From Monomorium pharaonis (taxonomy: Eukaryota; Arthropoda; Insecta; Hymenoptera; Formicidae): 64,000 bases of DNA. The notes under the pieces are model-generated. The model was not told the DNA's origin, searched no databases, and saw only the letters and a program-made list of their open reading frames with translations. This document shows, in pieces, positions 1 through 11,606 of this stretch. Position numbers and translations under genes: made by a program. The first letter of the stretch is position 1. Every line of letters begins with the position of its first letter. The stretch lies in contig NC_050471.1 in the NCBI RefSeq assembly GCF_013373865.1, positions 10,498,050 through 10,562,049 on the forward strand. The letters run 5' to 3'.

Positions 1-873
1 AGTTTTGAATAGCAATTCAACATATTGCCAAAGATATGTTTATAAAATTTGCTTATAATTTATAAGTATCAGTTATCTTGGGCCAGTCAGTTTTTTAATG
101 ACATTCCATACATACAATAATAAATAATAAGACACACACACATATATATATATATATATGTATGTATATATGAAGTATACAATTTATGAATATCTTTGAG
201 ATTTTATTTCTCACACAATATTTTGAAAATATATTAAATTATATTTAAAAAAGTATATATGTGATGACAATGACGCATTAATTTCATAACATTTGATCTT
301 TTCGACATTTAATTTGTAAGTGAAAATCCTGTGTTTATTTTATAAATAATTCACTTTTATGATGTGTGAAAATATATGTAACAGTAAAATATTATATTTC
401 TTTAATAAAGAAATTATTTTAATTGTGGAAATAAAAATGATTGAACAAAGACAAAAATTATATACTTGTATAATACTTGTTAGAGCTCTCAGCTGACAGA
501 TTAGAAGTTTCAATAAATCTGTTTAATGAAAAGGGATTATTATAGTTGTAAAAATTAAGTATGATTATTGCTTATCTGCTATTTGATACAGAAAAGTCCT
601 CTTTCACTCTTAAAAAATTTAATAGATAATTTAAATTTAAATGTGATACATGTACTGTATAAATTTTTAATTAACATTACATAATATTGTACAATATTAT
701 ATAATATAATTAAGACATAAGTAACATTGCAAAAAGTTGCAAAAATACTGCAAAAAGCAAATATCAAAAGCCTTTTGTTTTTTATGCATTAAAAATGTAT
801 ATCACAAAAATACAATATAATTACATATAATTATATAATTTATATAATTCTTATTAATAATTATGTAAATATG
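1..873. other. AT-rich non-coding flank
   Basis: I see no supportable gene here. The sequence is strongly AT-rich, with homopolymer runs and a CA/TA microsatellite near 132-175. Short open frames exist but resemble no protein and have the composition of random AT-rich DNA. The left part probably includes the 3' untranslated region of the minus-strand CS-domain gene that ends at 874. Confidence 0.6.
132..175. repeat. CA/TA microsatellite
   Basis: A run of alternating CA and then TA dinucleotides, interrupted by TATG units. Simple sequence repeat in non-coding DNA. Confidence 0.85.
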
Positions 874-1657
874 TTAACCATAACTAAAAACGTTTTCTGA
901 GAAATAGTCATCATCATCTGATTCATCCTCATCACTTGATGGCACAACGGGCATTATGTTGTGTATGTTGTTTTTAAGCTTATACTTTTGGAATCTATTT
1001 ACTATAAAATTAAAAAAATATGAATAAAATTAAAAATAGTTTTTAATTTAAATTTAGACTTGGAACTTGATATTGTTCATTTATAAATAATAGCCGAATA
1101 ATGATATAAATAAAAAAATAGTTATTCATACTATCATAATTCTTAGCGTAATCCAATATCGTAGTTTCCTGTATATGTGCTGGATCATATGATATAAGAG
1201 GAGTCTTTTCTTTGGACTTGAGCAATCTTAACCATGAGTACCCTATTAAATCAATATAAAATTAATCTCTTGTTTTTTTGTATTATAATAAATAAATTTA
1301 TAACAGAGGAAAAATTACTGTACATTTAAGTCCCTTCTTTAAATAGATTTTAATTTCTCTCCCAACATTTTTGTGCACCGTTTTCTCTGCTATTACCGAC
1401 CCAAACATATGCAGAACAACATAATATTTCTTACCATTCGTCTCTGTACTACAATGATATTCGAAATTAGATTAGATCGTTACACTCCTCTCTTATGCTC
1501 CGTTATATATTTACCTAAACTGTAAACAATCGTCCTCGATTCGGATGTAGTAATTGGACACATCGGGCAACTGAATGCTAATGACGACCGTTAGATCCGT
1601 CTGATACCACTTGATTGCTGGATGACTGTAATCGGAAACAAGTTCTGGACAATTCAT
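874..1657 (-). CDS. Small CS-domain (p23/Sgt1-like fold) protein
   Basis: Four exons on the minus strand: 1657-1515, 1448-1324, 1242-1132 and 1001-874, giving 168 aa. All phases match. The donor closing exon 2 (GTACAG) is weak and was chosen because it alone keeps the frame open. The product has a CS-domain pattern: an aromatic IKWYQT start near residue 20, alternating beta-strand-like hydrophobics, a lysine-rich IYLKKGLKW segment and a W-L-R-L motif near residue 93. It ends in an acidic tail (SSDEDESDDDDYF), as in p23-type co-chaperones. CS domains usually serve Hsp90 binding or protein contacts. The nearest family could be p23-like proteins or the C-terminal CS domain of TDRD12/Yb piRNA factors; I cannot decide. 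The start Met is the first in frame; a further 5' exon is possible. It is divergent to eIF2B-beta. Confidence 0.55.
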
Positions 1658-2082
1658 GGCATTCACCACCTTGAAATGGATTCTTTTTCTATAATCTTTC
1701 TTAATTAAAACCGTTTAGATATTTAAAGTATGACCACATAACTCCTTAGGTTAATTGTTGATGACAGCAGGTTACTCTAGAATCGATTCATTGGATTAAT
1801 CGAATCCGTAAGATCGATTTAAAAGACCGAATTGAATCGACCGAAAAAGAATCGATTCTTCAAAAAAATCACTCATTCTACTCCCACGGCTCTCACCTCC
1901 AGACTCCCCTCCCATCTTAGTTTATTTTCTTTGACTCCCACCAGTCCCACTACTCCCACCCTAAATCCGTTAAGTTAGGTAAAGTTAGGATAAGGACAAT
2001 GCGTGTGTGACGAGTCGTAAATTATACATTGAAAATTTTCGAAAATAACAAGGTATTCTGTGGTGAATAGAACTAATCGAAC
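1658..2082. promoter_or_regulatory. Probable bidirectional promoter, CS-domain gene / eIF2B-beta
   Basis: The start codons of two divergent genes are 425 bp apart, so both transcription starts should lie here. The stretch contains clustered ATCGATT-like motifs (about 1780-1860) and pyrimidine-rich CTCCCAC repeats (about 1870-1965). No TATA box is evident. The promoter role is inferred from gene layout. Confidence 0.45.
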
Positions 2083-4035
2083 ATGATGAAGGTGATTGAC
2101 GTGAGTGCAGAAAACGTTAACGAAAGTGTGTTGAAACTGAGAAACAGCATTCACTATGGGTAAGATAATTTTCACCAGATTTTCCACGGAAATAAAAGGA
2201 TTAAATTGTTTAATATTATCTTGCAGAGAAATGAAGGGCGCTTACAATATCGTGATGGCTACTCTCTCTGTGCTCAAGGAAATTGTCAATAATACAGAAT
2301 GGAATACAGCCAAGTATGAATCGCTCAAATTATTATTCAAAGCTGTTGCATCATCCATTATGGTGACACATGTTGAAATAGATGTTTATCGGCATGGAGA
2401 AAACACTATTTGTTTTTATTCCGCATTAATTTATATTAATTTTTGGTTTGATTTTCCAGAGATTTAATGGATATTGTTATGCGGAATGGAAAGTACCTGA
2501 TTAAGATGCTTCCCCTTGAAACTTGTATTGGAAATATGGTAAGAAGGGTGTTGCAGATTATCAGGGAAGAATATACCTCGGAATTAAAGAATAAGACAGA
2601 CGAGATGTACCCCCAAGAGTCCTTACACAAAATTCTTACTGCCGAGAATGACCAGCAGATAGACTTTGATGTTTCGATACCTTACCTCAAAGCCTCCGTC
2701 ATTGAACACATTAACGAATTTGAAACTGAGGTAGAAACATGGTGAGCTACAATTGCATTTATATCATATAATTAAAAAAAGTCAATTTCTGTTATATAGT
2801 GCAATGATTGACATTAAATATAACTTTTAATTAATTTTAATGCTTATGATCTTTTTTATTACTCAAATATGAATTTTTTAATAAAATTTTCTAACGCACT
2901 ATTCTATATCAATTTTGAATAATTGTTTCACCACTTTTTAAGTTAAAAATATCAAGATATTCAAACAAATTCAACATAGAAATAGAAACTCTAAAGATTT
3001 TTTACTCAGTATGGAATGTGTAGCTATTTTAAAATATACTTGTTAATATCTTTTAAAATAAATTTAATATTTTTAGTGCAGAAAATATTACACGACAAGC
3101 GCCCAAGCATATACACTCAAATGAAATTATAATGACCATTGGTAAATCAAAATTAGTGGAAGAATTTTTCAAAAAAGCTGCTGCTTCTAGAGCCTTCGAG
3201 ATTATAGTAGCCGAGGGTGGACCCTCTTTAAGTGTAAGTCTACATCTAGCTTTACGATGAACTTAAAATTGAAGAATAGATAAAATAGAAGGTTATTGAG
3301 AAGTGAAAATAGTTATGGTTACTTGAAAAGGGAAAGGTCTAGCAAGAAAGATTATTGCAATATTCGGGAACATTCTGATATTCTTCTCGTGTTGTCGCAC
3401 CTACTAAAATAAAACTCAAAAGATAAATACAAAAGAGAAAACTATGAATGATTGCAGGGCCAAGAAATGGCGGTAAACCTGGCCAAGGCAAAGATCAAGA
3501 CCACATTGATATCGGATGTGGCCATCTTTGCTATGATGTCCCGCGTCAACAAGGTCATCATCGGCACTCACACAGTTATGGCGAATGGCGGACTCCAGGC
3601 AATATCAGGCACACATATCGTCGCGCAGGCTGCCAAGCACTATTCCGTTCCAGTGTTGGTACTGCTACCCCTCTATAAGCTGGCGCCTCTTTACCACTAC
3701 TCAGGCAAACAGAGTGGCTTCAACTCTCTTGTATCGCCGATGGACGGCGTAATCCACAGTGCTAACGCACCACTGCTGGAGCGGATACAAACTTATAATC
3801 CCATGTTTGATTACGTTCCACCAGATCTCGTCACGTTATTCATCTCAAACACGTAAGGCAACCAAGACTACCAATTATATATTAAAATAGCATTAAAAGT
3901 ACAAATGCATCGAGTACAAATGCATTTATTTTCTTTTTCAGGGGTGGAAACGCGCCATCTTACGTGTATAGATTACTTAGCGAATTATACAATCCTGATG
4001 ATTACGATTACAATTATACGATTGTACAATCCTGA
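2083..4035 (+). CDS. EIF2B2: Translation initiation factor eIF2B subunit beta
   Basis: Six exons: 2083-2159, 2227-2313, 2460-2741, 3077-3233, 3458-3852 and 3942-4035, giving 363 aa (human about 351). eIF2B is the cytosolic guanine-nucleotide exchange factor for eIF2; the beta subunit belongs to its regulatory alpha/beta/delta core, which senses phosphorylated eIF2 in the integrated stress response. Recognisable conserved stretches are GNMVRRVL, QESLHK, AKHIHSNEIIMTIG-type sequence in exon 4, the family signature MSRVNKVIIGTHTVMANG in exon 5, and the C-terminal FDYVPPDLVTLFISN and GGNAPSYVYRL. The N-terminal helical region is short and divergent. The start at 2083 (a second ATG follows directly) opens a frame that splices in phase to exon 2. 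Head-to-head with the CS-domain gene. Confidence 0.95.
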
Positions 4036-4576
4036 ACTATGAGCAATTATGAACCTTACTCATGATCATTTCTTCAAGCGAGAGCACAGACTTTTATAGA
4101 AAAGAATTGATCAATCAGGATCCTTTATTTCTCTTTCTAGAATAAAAAGGACTCTTGTGTAAGGACATTGTGAAAAAGTTTGCGATCCTGCCTTTGCAAT
4201 AGTTTTAAGTAAATATACAATTATATGTTAATATTTATATATATAAAATAAATCTAAATTAATATATTTATTTTTAGTATATGAAAAAAAATTTCTACTA
4301 CAGGTATAATCTTCAGCACATCAAAATGGTTTATTTATAAATTATAATAATTTAAATATAAAAATTCCCTAAATGGGAATTAAGTAAATTATCATTTATC
4401 TTACACTCTTTTCTTTATTTCACTTGATTAAATTTTTTAATCAACCTCACAAAACAGAGGGATAACAGTCAGGGAGAAGACTAAACATGGGACATTGACT
4501 GCTTTTGCAAGAAGCCACATGCATCATCCCAAAAATTATGAATTATGTACAAAGTGATCCCTGATTTCTCAAAGTG
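4036..4576. terminator. Convergent 3' region with eIF2B-beta poly(A) signals
   Basis: Shared 3' flank of eIF2B-beta (+) and TM2D2 (-). AATAAA hexamers on the plus strand occur at 4141-4146 and 4247-4252, in AT-rich sequence suited to polyadenylation of eIF2B-beta. The remainder is probably the TM2D2 3' UTR. No gene seen. Confidence 0.5.
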
Positions 4577-5359
4577 TTATACATATGGGTTCCAATTACT
4601 GCCGTCCTCTGGCTGCAACGAGTTCGTTACAAGCAAAATAACATCGACGATCCACCACACACCCATACCACCCAGTGTCAACAGTTTGCCCACTGCTGTC
4701 CCAGTCTGTCCAAGGCAGAAGCGATCCATCCCAAGGAATCCCAATAGAATGCTGTACAGGAGAGTCGTCGCGAAGTAATGGTCACTATACTTTATACACG
4801 GTATTCCCTCGCGAAAGAATGTCCTTGGTCCAAAACACTCAATGTCTGGCAACACTGTACAGGACACCTTGGTCTTCTCTACATCTTCATAGCGAGATCC
4901 TCCAAACTGTCAATGCATCAACCATAATTAATTTGGATCTGAATTTGTTGGAGCTGTAATTGCGTAAAGTTATAAAAAAAAAGTCTATTTCCTAGAGATT
5001 TCTTTATCCGAATTGCAACAAATGTTGCAAAAGAACAGAGAAACTTGATTTTACATAGATGTGTACCTTGACGCAACCGAAGCCTGTCTCCTCCTTCGCG
5101 GTCTTGTTTCCTTTGTGATCAACCGGGTCCTCGCATTCCACGAATTCCTTAGGTCTACAAGTAAAGCCGTTGTTTTTATTTCACTTGGACATCGTGTCGA
5201 AAGTGTGTTCGGTGCGAATACTCACAAGAATTTACACATCACCAGCGGACCATCGGCCCTGTATTCCGGCTGCGGCTCGGCACTTTTGTTCGCGAGCGCC
5301 AAACGTTCATCCCGGTCCCATAAGAGGCAGACGACCGCGAGAATAAGATGTAACCTCAT
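4577..5359 (-). CDS. TM2D2: TM2 domain-containing protein 2 (amaretto-type)
   Basis: Three exons on the minus strand: 5359-5226, 5154-5067 and 4906-4577; 183 aa. The order is: hydrophobic N-terminal signal peptide (LHLILAVVCLLW); a lumenal cysteine-bearing part (CKFL, EFVECEDPVD, GFGCVKFGG); then the TM2 domain with two membrane helices. The tight-turn motif LGFLGMDRFCLG sits between them and the second helix contains GMGVWWIVDVILL. The tail DGSNWNPYV matches the family ending. The DRF-type turn is the family hallmark. In flies the three TM2D proteins (almondex, amaretto, biscotti) act together in Notch signalling at the gamma-secretase step; the exact biochemical role is unsettled. Length agrees with family members. 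It shares a 366-bp divergent promoter interval with DNAJC28. Confidence 0.93.
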
Positions 5360-5725
5360 TTTGTCGTCGCTGACATTTTAAACGTGAGTGACAGCTGATA
5401 GCATGTGCAGAATATATGCGGGTAAAATACCATAGACAAGCGAACGTCAGCGCCGCGGAGTTCGGCGAATGCCAGAACTACAATCTCGTTCTCCAATAAT
5501 CGAAAGGTAAATCCTTTTAAATGCTCGCGGGTAACCAATCAACATACACGGATTCAACTACAATGCGACTGCCTCGCTCTCGTCACGTGGGCACGTTTGA
5601 CAGCCGAGACAGGACGAGGAGGTAATTTTGCGCATGAACGAAATAATCTTGCGATAATTATGTAACGTGCGGTGAAATAGAAGTTTGACGTGAGACTATT
5701 TATGACGTGTTAACGCTGGAGAATC
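5360..5725. promoter_or_regulatory. Probable bidirectional promoter, TM2D2 / DNAJC28
   Basis: The interval between two divergent start codons is 366 bp and is more GC-rich than the flanking introns, with several CpG and CACGTG/ACGTG sites (for example near 5584 and 5696). The promoter assignment is inferred from the head-to-head arrangement. Confidence 0.45.
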
Positions 5726-7117
5726 ATGTTGTCTCTGAATCAGCTGTGTTCCAAGCCAGGTATTTACCTGACGCACGTGTCATCCGAGTCAATCTTGTTC
5801 AAGAGATTCGAACATCGATTTAACGCCAAGCACACTGCAAGGGTTGAATTTTTTAAGCCATACTTAATATATGTAATTCACATTATGTCGAGATAATTTA
5901 GTTAAAATCGTATTCGATAGAAACTGTACGAGACGCTGGGCGTAGCAGAGAATTGCGAGGATGAAACCTTGAGATTGGCATTTGTTCATCTTGCGAAACG
6001 GTTTCATCCGGATAGCGGAGCACCGGAAGCCGATGCCGTTAGATTTTCCCAGGTAATACATGGTAACAAAGATACGCCGTTTTTTGAAATAAGTAAATAA
6101 AGTAAATCTACTACGTCGTGTGATTGTTTAAGGTAGATTGAAAGTGCTTATAGACAGATTCGAAGAATCAGAAATGATCAGAGAGATAAGGAAACATCAC
6201 CGGAGGTGGAAGAGTTTGATATCAAGGTATTTATATTCGACATATACATGTATCACGTCTTTCATTTTAGCTCTAATTGCCTAATAAATATTTTAAGCAT
6301 ACAGCACCACAACATCGTCACTACTTGAACTTTGACGTAGGAATCGGTACACCAAGCAAAAGGCAAAAATTACACACGATACAAAGGGCTCAGAAGGCAG
6401 TTGATAATGTGATGGAGCACAGATTGAAGAAGTTACAGGCTGAAGAGCGCAACACGTTAATTGGCATGGATAAGCAAAAAGCTAAGGACATCAAAACCCG
6501 TTATGGTATGGATCGTTTAGTGGAAGACTTGATTCAAGAGGCAATGAACAAGGGTGAATTCAGTGATTTACCTGGAATGGGAAAGCCGCTGAAGAATACA
6601 AACGCCAGAAATCCTTACGTCGATTTTGTGACTCACAAATTGAATCAGGTATACAAAGCATGGGAATTAATTTCAATGACTTGAATATAATTTATGTTAA
6701 CTATGATTGCAGATATTGATAGACAATGGATTCACTCCAGAATGGATACAACTGTCAAAGGAAATTAGGGAGGAGACCGAAGAACTGCAAAAGAGATTGT
6801 CAGAAGCACGTAACAACGTGGGCGAGTTACCATTGAGTCCGGAAGATGAATTGATATGGAAAGACAAATTAAAACAATTTCAGACTGCAACAAAGCAAAT
6901 AAACAATAAAATTGATAAGTATAATTTGTTAGTTCCTATACTGCAGAAACAAATGCTTCATGTTAGATTAGACGAGCTCGCCAAGAAAGCGTTATCGGTG
7001 CCGCCTTCGAAAAATATAAAAAAATACACAGATACTAGTTATGAAGGTATGAACGAGAGCATATCTCAGGACTTGTTTAATTTCATAAGTAACTTGTTTA
7101 GTAAAAAAATTACTTAG
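5726..7117 (+). CDS. DNAJC28: DnaJ homolog subfamily C member 28
   Basis: Five exons: 5726-5842, 5921-6052, 6137-6226, 6298-6648 and 6713-7117; 364 aa (human about 388). Residues 1-39 are rich in basic and hydroxylated residues and lack acidic clusters, consistent with a mitochondrial presequence. A J domain follows from about residue 40 with the HPD tripeptide at 68-70, which stimulates Hsp70 ATPase. The C-terminal half is the DUF1992 region: YGMDRLVEDLIQEAMNKGEF, then LPGMGKPL, NPYVDFVTHKLNQ and GFTPEWIQL, followed by coiled coil. The exon 1 donor (GTTGAA) is weak but is the choice that joins in phase; the first exon is therefore the least certain. Likely a mitochondrial or Golgi co-chaperone; function in insects is unknown. 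Stops 148 bp before the convergent GART stop. Confidence 0.9.
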
Positions 7118-7265
7118 ATATATATGGAAAATATGTGATATAAATACCACAAATTTGTTTCTACATATATAAATAACGAGATTAAGATGTAACAATATAA
7201 AAAAATATAATATTCTATATTTTATAAACCCGATGTGTGTATGTATGTATATATAAACTCCCTAA

Positions 7266-10200
7266 TTAATTCCACTGAAGAGTGCCGTCTTCTTTTAATT
7301 TTATACGACCAGTCGCCAGGTGTTTTAAGGCACGAGGATAAGCACGATGTTCCGCCGTCTTCACGCGTTCCTGCAAAATTTTCTCGGTATCGTCTGATAA
7401 TACGGGCACTGCTTCTTGCTCAATGATAGCTCCCGAATCTATATCAACCTAATTAATAAAAGGAAGAAAAATGACAATGATTCATTAATATTGAGATTAC
7501 GATTAAACTAAAAAAAAAATCTTTTTGATTATCATACCTCAACAAAGTGTACGGTGCAACCCGATATGCGCACACGCGCTGCTAGAACGTCCTTGTGTGC
7601 ATTTGCACCTTTGAAAGATGGCAACAATGATGGATGTATGTTCAACAAAGCTCCTTTCCAGTGTTTCACAAATTGTTCCGAAAGAATTCGCATAAAGCCA
7701 GCCAGACATACTATCTCAACTCCGGCAGCGTGAAGTTCCACATTCATGGCTGCGTCAAACGATTCACGGCTTGGATAATCGGTGTGTTTAATTACCTACA
7801 AATATAAAATAAGTAAAAATTAGGAAGATTATAGATTCGTACGTTTATATATTTTATTTGTAGCTATATGCGTAATTTGCATTAACGCATTAATTACCAT
7901 AGTCCTAATGCCAGCTTTTTCAGCACGTTTCAATCCTTCGACACCAGGCTTATTGGAAATCACCAGGACGATTTCCGCTCCAATGTGCTGAGATGGATCC
8001 TGAGTAGCGTTAATTAATGATTGAAGATTTGTACCACTACCCGATATCAGAACGCCTACTCTTTTAAGGGGCTTGCTCAATGTTGCAACCAAGTTAGGAA
8101 CGTATTGTTTCATCTCAAGTTCGAGGACTTCTTCAAAATTCTTTACATGCACTCTAGTCTGACCATCTACATTAATACAATTAATATATAAATTAATGTA
8201 ATTAATGTAATTTTATTACTTATATTCGTTTACATTAATTATATTATTATATTCAATAATAATTACTGCAATGTGCATTTACGCTTCCGATAACTACAGG
8301 ATTTTCGTCTTTTAGTTTAACTAAAATTTCAACCTTGTCTTTCTCGGAGCATATCAAAATCGCACCGATTCCACAGTTAAAGGTTCTTAGCATCTCATGT
8401 TTATTAATTCCGCCTATACAGAAACAAGATAGCATTATCAAAAAGAGCACTTCTATTAATTATTTTATGCACTTTGTGAATTTTAGAAGTAGAAATATAC
8501 AGATGGCTATTATACATACCAATCGCTGCTAACCAACCAAAGATTGGTAAAACATTCCATTTTTCCGCATTTAACGTTACACCTAAACTCTCCGGTAAAA
8601 TTCTAGGAATGTTTTCCGTAAGACCTCCGCCAGTGATATGCGCGAATCCCTTCACCAGGTTGGTTCGCAAGGCAGGAATAACGCTTTTTACGTAAATCTT
8701 TGTCGGTTCCAATAGTTCTTCGCCTATGATAACATTTTTCTTGTAACTCTTGCTTTCTATGATATACTGAATTAAAACCAGTTTAATTAAGAAAACGTAT
8801 TGTACCAATCGTTCGGTTGCTCTTTGAAAAAGGTGCAGTGTCAGAGTACTTCTTATTTGCAAGTTTCAAAACTTTTCGCACCATGCTAAAACCGTTACTG
8901 TGCACGCCACTTGAGGGAAGTCCAATTATCACATCACCCTCTTTAACGTCATTTACACGTGGCAACAAATTGCCCTTTTCGACTGCGCCTACTGCAAAGC
9001 CTGCCAAGTCATATTCTCCCTCGGGATACATGTCTGGCATCTCAGCCGTTTCTCCGCCAATCTGTAAATTTTGATATGAATCAAATAAATAATGAAAATA
9101 TTTCAAATAAATAATGAAAAGATAGATATTTATCTTATTTAATGTACATCGCTTTCTTAAATATTATATAATAAACGTTTTACCAAGGAACATCCTGCTT
9201 GCTTGCAACCTTCGGTAATCCCGCTTATGACCTTCGTAGCTACTCCCACGTCGAGTTTGCCACAGGCGAAATAATCTAAGAAAAACAACGGCTCCGCGTT
9301 GTGTGCGAGAACATCGTTCACGCACATAGCTACCAAGTCTATGCCCACTGTTTCGTGCTTCTTGCATTCAATTGCTATCTAAGAAAAAGATGTTTATAAA
9401 TACAGAAGATTAGTTCTAACAGTTTCCTTCAATCTTAATATTTACCTTCAGTTTAGTACCAACACCATCGGTACCTGACACAAGAATAGGATCATTGTAA
9501 CCAGCGGCTTTTATATCAAAGAGTCCACCGAATCCGCCTATGGCGCCCAAAGTGCCAGCACGTTTTGTGGAGCAAGTAGCTGGTTTAATAGCGGATATGA
9601 ATTTATCACCGGCATCGATACTCACGCCACTATTTTCGTACGTTAATTGCCCTTTTTGCAAAATAGATCTAAAACGTTTGCTTGTTAATCTCGTGCGAGA
9701 TATTAATCGATTAATCTGTAAATCACTCTATACACCTGGCGATCCCTTTATGCGCGATGTCGGTTCTAAATTGCTTCCCACTGAATGATACATACTGAGC
9801 AGCTTGGGTAGCTTTAGCCGCTGCCATTGCCAAGGTTGGGGCTATGCTAACGGTGATTAGAACTCTCCCACCTGTGAAAATGCTGTTGTAATTATCTAAG
9901 TTTTAGTTAATATCTTTTATTGTGTCACTATTTACCATTGGTCACTAATTCGCCTTCTAATGAAACAGCCGTGCCACAGTGAAAGACAAAGTAGTCCCGT
10001 TTACGCAATACTTCATCAATGCCTGTTATAACTTGACCCTTGGACGAAGATGTCGGATAGCCGCGAGATGCTAAAACCACACCGACAGCGGATACGTTTT
10101 CGCGCCATGAAACGAGAGACGAACTTAATGTTCCGTTACAACAAGCCTATAATACAAAATTATATATAAGTATATCAAAAATATAAATATGAAAATAAAA

Positions 10201-11606
10201 TATGTGTTGTATCCAATATGGATGTCACTTCTAACAAATCAAACTAAAATCAAATTAATGTGGTACCATCATAATTGTAAACAGATCTGATGCCAAGAGT
10301 GGTAATACTACTTCTGTCTCAGGATCTCCAAATCTGCAATTAAACTCCAAGACTTTGGGACCGTCTTGAGTCAGCATCAAACCGGCATATAGTACTCCTG
10401 CAATATTAATTTTATGTAAATAACACATGTTCATGTAATTTCGCTTTACTATCAATAGAAAATTACAAACCGACAAATGGGATGTTCTCTTTTCTAAGTC
10501 CATCAACAGCTTTTTGAAGAATGTTTAGTTTCACCTGTTCATAATCCGTTTCACTTAACAGTGGACATGGACAATACGCTCCCATTCCACCCGTATTTGG
10601 CCCGGAATCGCCGTTAAAGATTCTCTTGTGGTCCTGTGCAGGCATCATAGGCACGACGGTCTTGCCTAAGAACCAAAAAAATGAAGTAATCTTTGAATAA
10701 TTTTTTCTTTTCATTAAAGAAATAATTTGGATAGATATAATCTTGTTTACCATCTGTAAATGCCAGTACAGACACCTCTTCGCCCTCCAACAATTCCTCG
10801 ACAACTATAGTCTCACCAGCAACTCCAAATTTCTTATCATTTAACATTTCATCTATCACCTGACAAGCTTCGTGCTGGTCTTTTGCTACTACTACACCTT
10901 TACCGGCTGCCAAACCTGAGGCTTTCACCACAAGTGCCTTGAAGAAAGCACTGTGTCAAAAAAGAATACATATATAAATTTTTAAATATATATAGTACAT
11001 TCTCCTCAACAAGAGAGATTCTTTACCTTTTAACAAAGTTTTTTGCGTCTGCAGCGGAAGTAAAACCTTGCCACCTAGCAGTAGGAATACAATTTCTGTC
11101 CATAAATTGCTTTGCCCAATCTTTATTGGCTTCAATCTGAGCTGCTTTTTTCTGTGGGCCGAAACACTTTACTCCCACAACTTTCAATTCATCTGCTAAT
11201 CCCTGAGCCAGAGGATCTTCTGGTCCAACTACTACTAAATCAATGTTATTGTCCTTGCTCCACTTGGCAACTTCCTATATTTAAAAAACGAGATAATCAA
11301 TATCACACAATGATTTGATCCAAGGAAAAATTACAAAAAAATAACATAATGTATATACTTTGGTATTCTTGACATTTAATTCAATTAATTGCACTTTGTC
11401 AACTTCTTTAATGCCGGTGTTCCCGGGGGCGACCAAAATCTCTTTCACCTACGCCAAATAGAATGTACAGTTGTATTAATTTTCATTCATTACATCACTA
11501 TTCATTTCTGTAATTATTAACTTACACACGGCGACTGAGACAATTTCCAACAAATGGCATGCTCCCTGCCGCCGCTCCCGATTACAAGAACCGTGCACTG
11601 GGTCAT
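7266..11606 (-). CDS. Gart: Trifunctional purine biosynthesis protein GART (GARS-AIRS-GART)
   Basis: Sixteen exons on the minus strand: 11606-11526, 11448-11359, 11274-11027, 10950-10751, 10665-10471, 10397-10267, 10146-9936, 9871-9736, 9668-9446, 9378-9184, 9061-8806, 8723-8520, 8413-8267, 8166-7898, 7795-7538 and 7448-7266. Product 1008 aa (human 1010). It carries out steps 2, 3 and 5 of cytosolic de novo purine synthesis. Residues 1 to about 428 are glycinamide-ribonucleotide synthetase (VIGSGGREHAI, ATP-grasp KASGLAAGKGVVV, EFNCRFGDPETE). About 430-775 is AIR synthetase (ILVSGTDGVGTKLK, IGGETAEMPDMYP, GFAHITGGGLTENIPR). The rest is GAR transformylase (VLISGSGTNLQSLI, LLNIHPSLLPSFKG with the catalytic His, then HFVEVDIDSG with the catalytic Asp). 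Only one AIRS copy is present, unlike the duplicated AIRS of Drosophila. The exon 13/14 join near 8267/8166 is the least certain. Confidence 0.97.

Noticed and set aside
1770..1865. ATCGATT-rich stretch resembling the interior of the hAT MITE at 50.4 kb
   Set aside because: The similarity is only in short AT-rich motifs. No matching inverted ends or target duplication were found.
8723..8770. Earlier acceptor for GART exon 12 adding about 16 residues
   Set aside because: It breaks the reading phase from exon 11. The acceptor at 8724 restores the conserved AIRS junction exactly.
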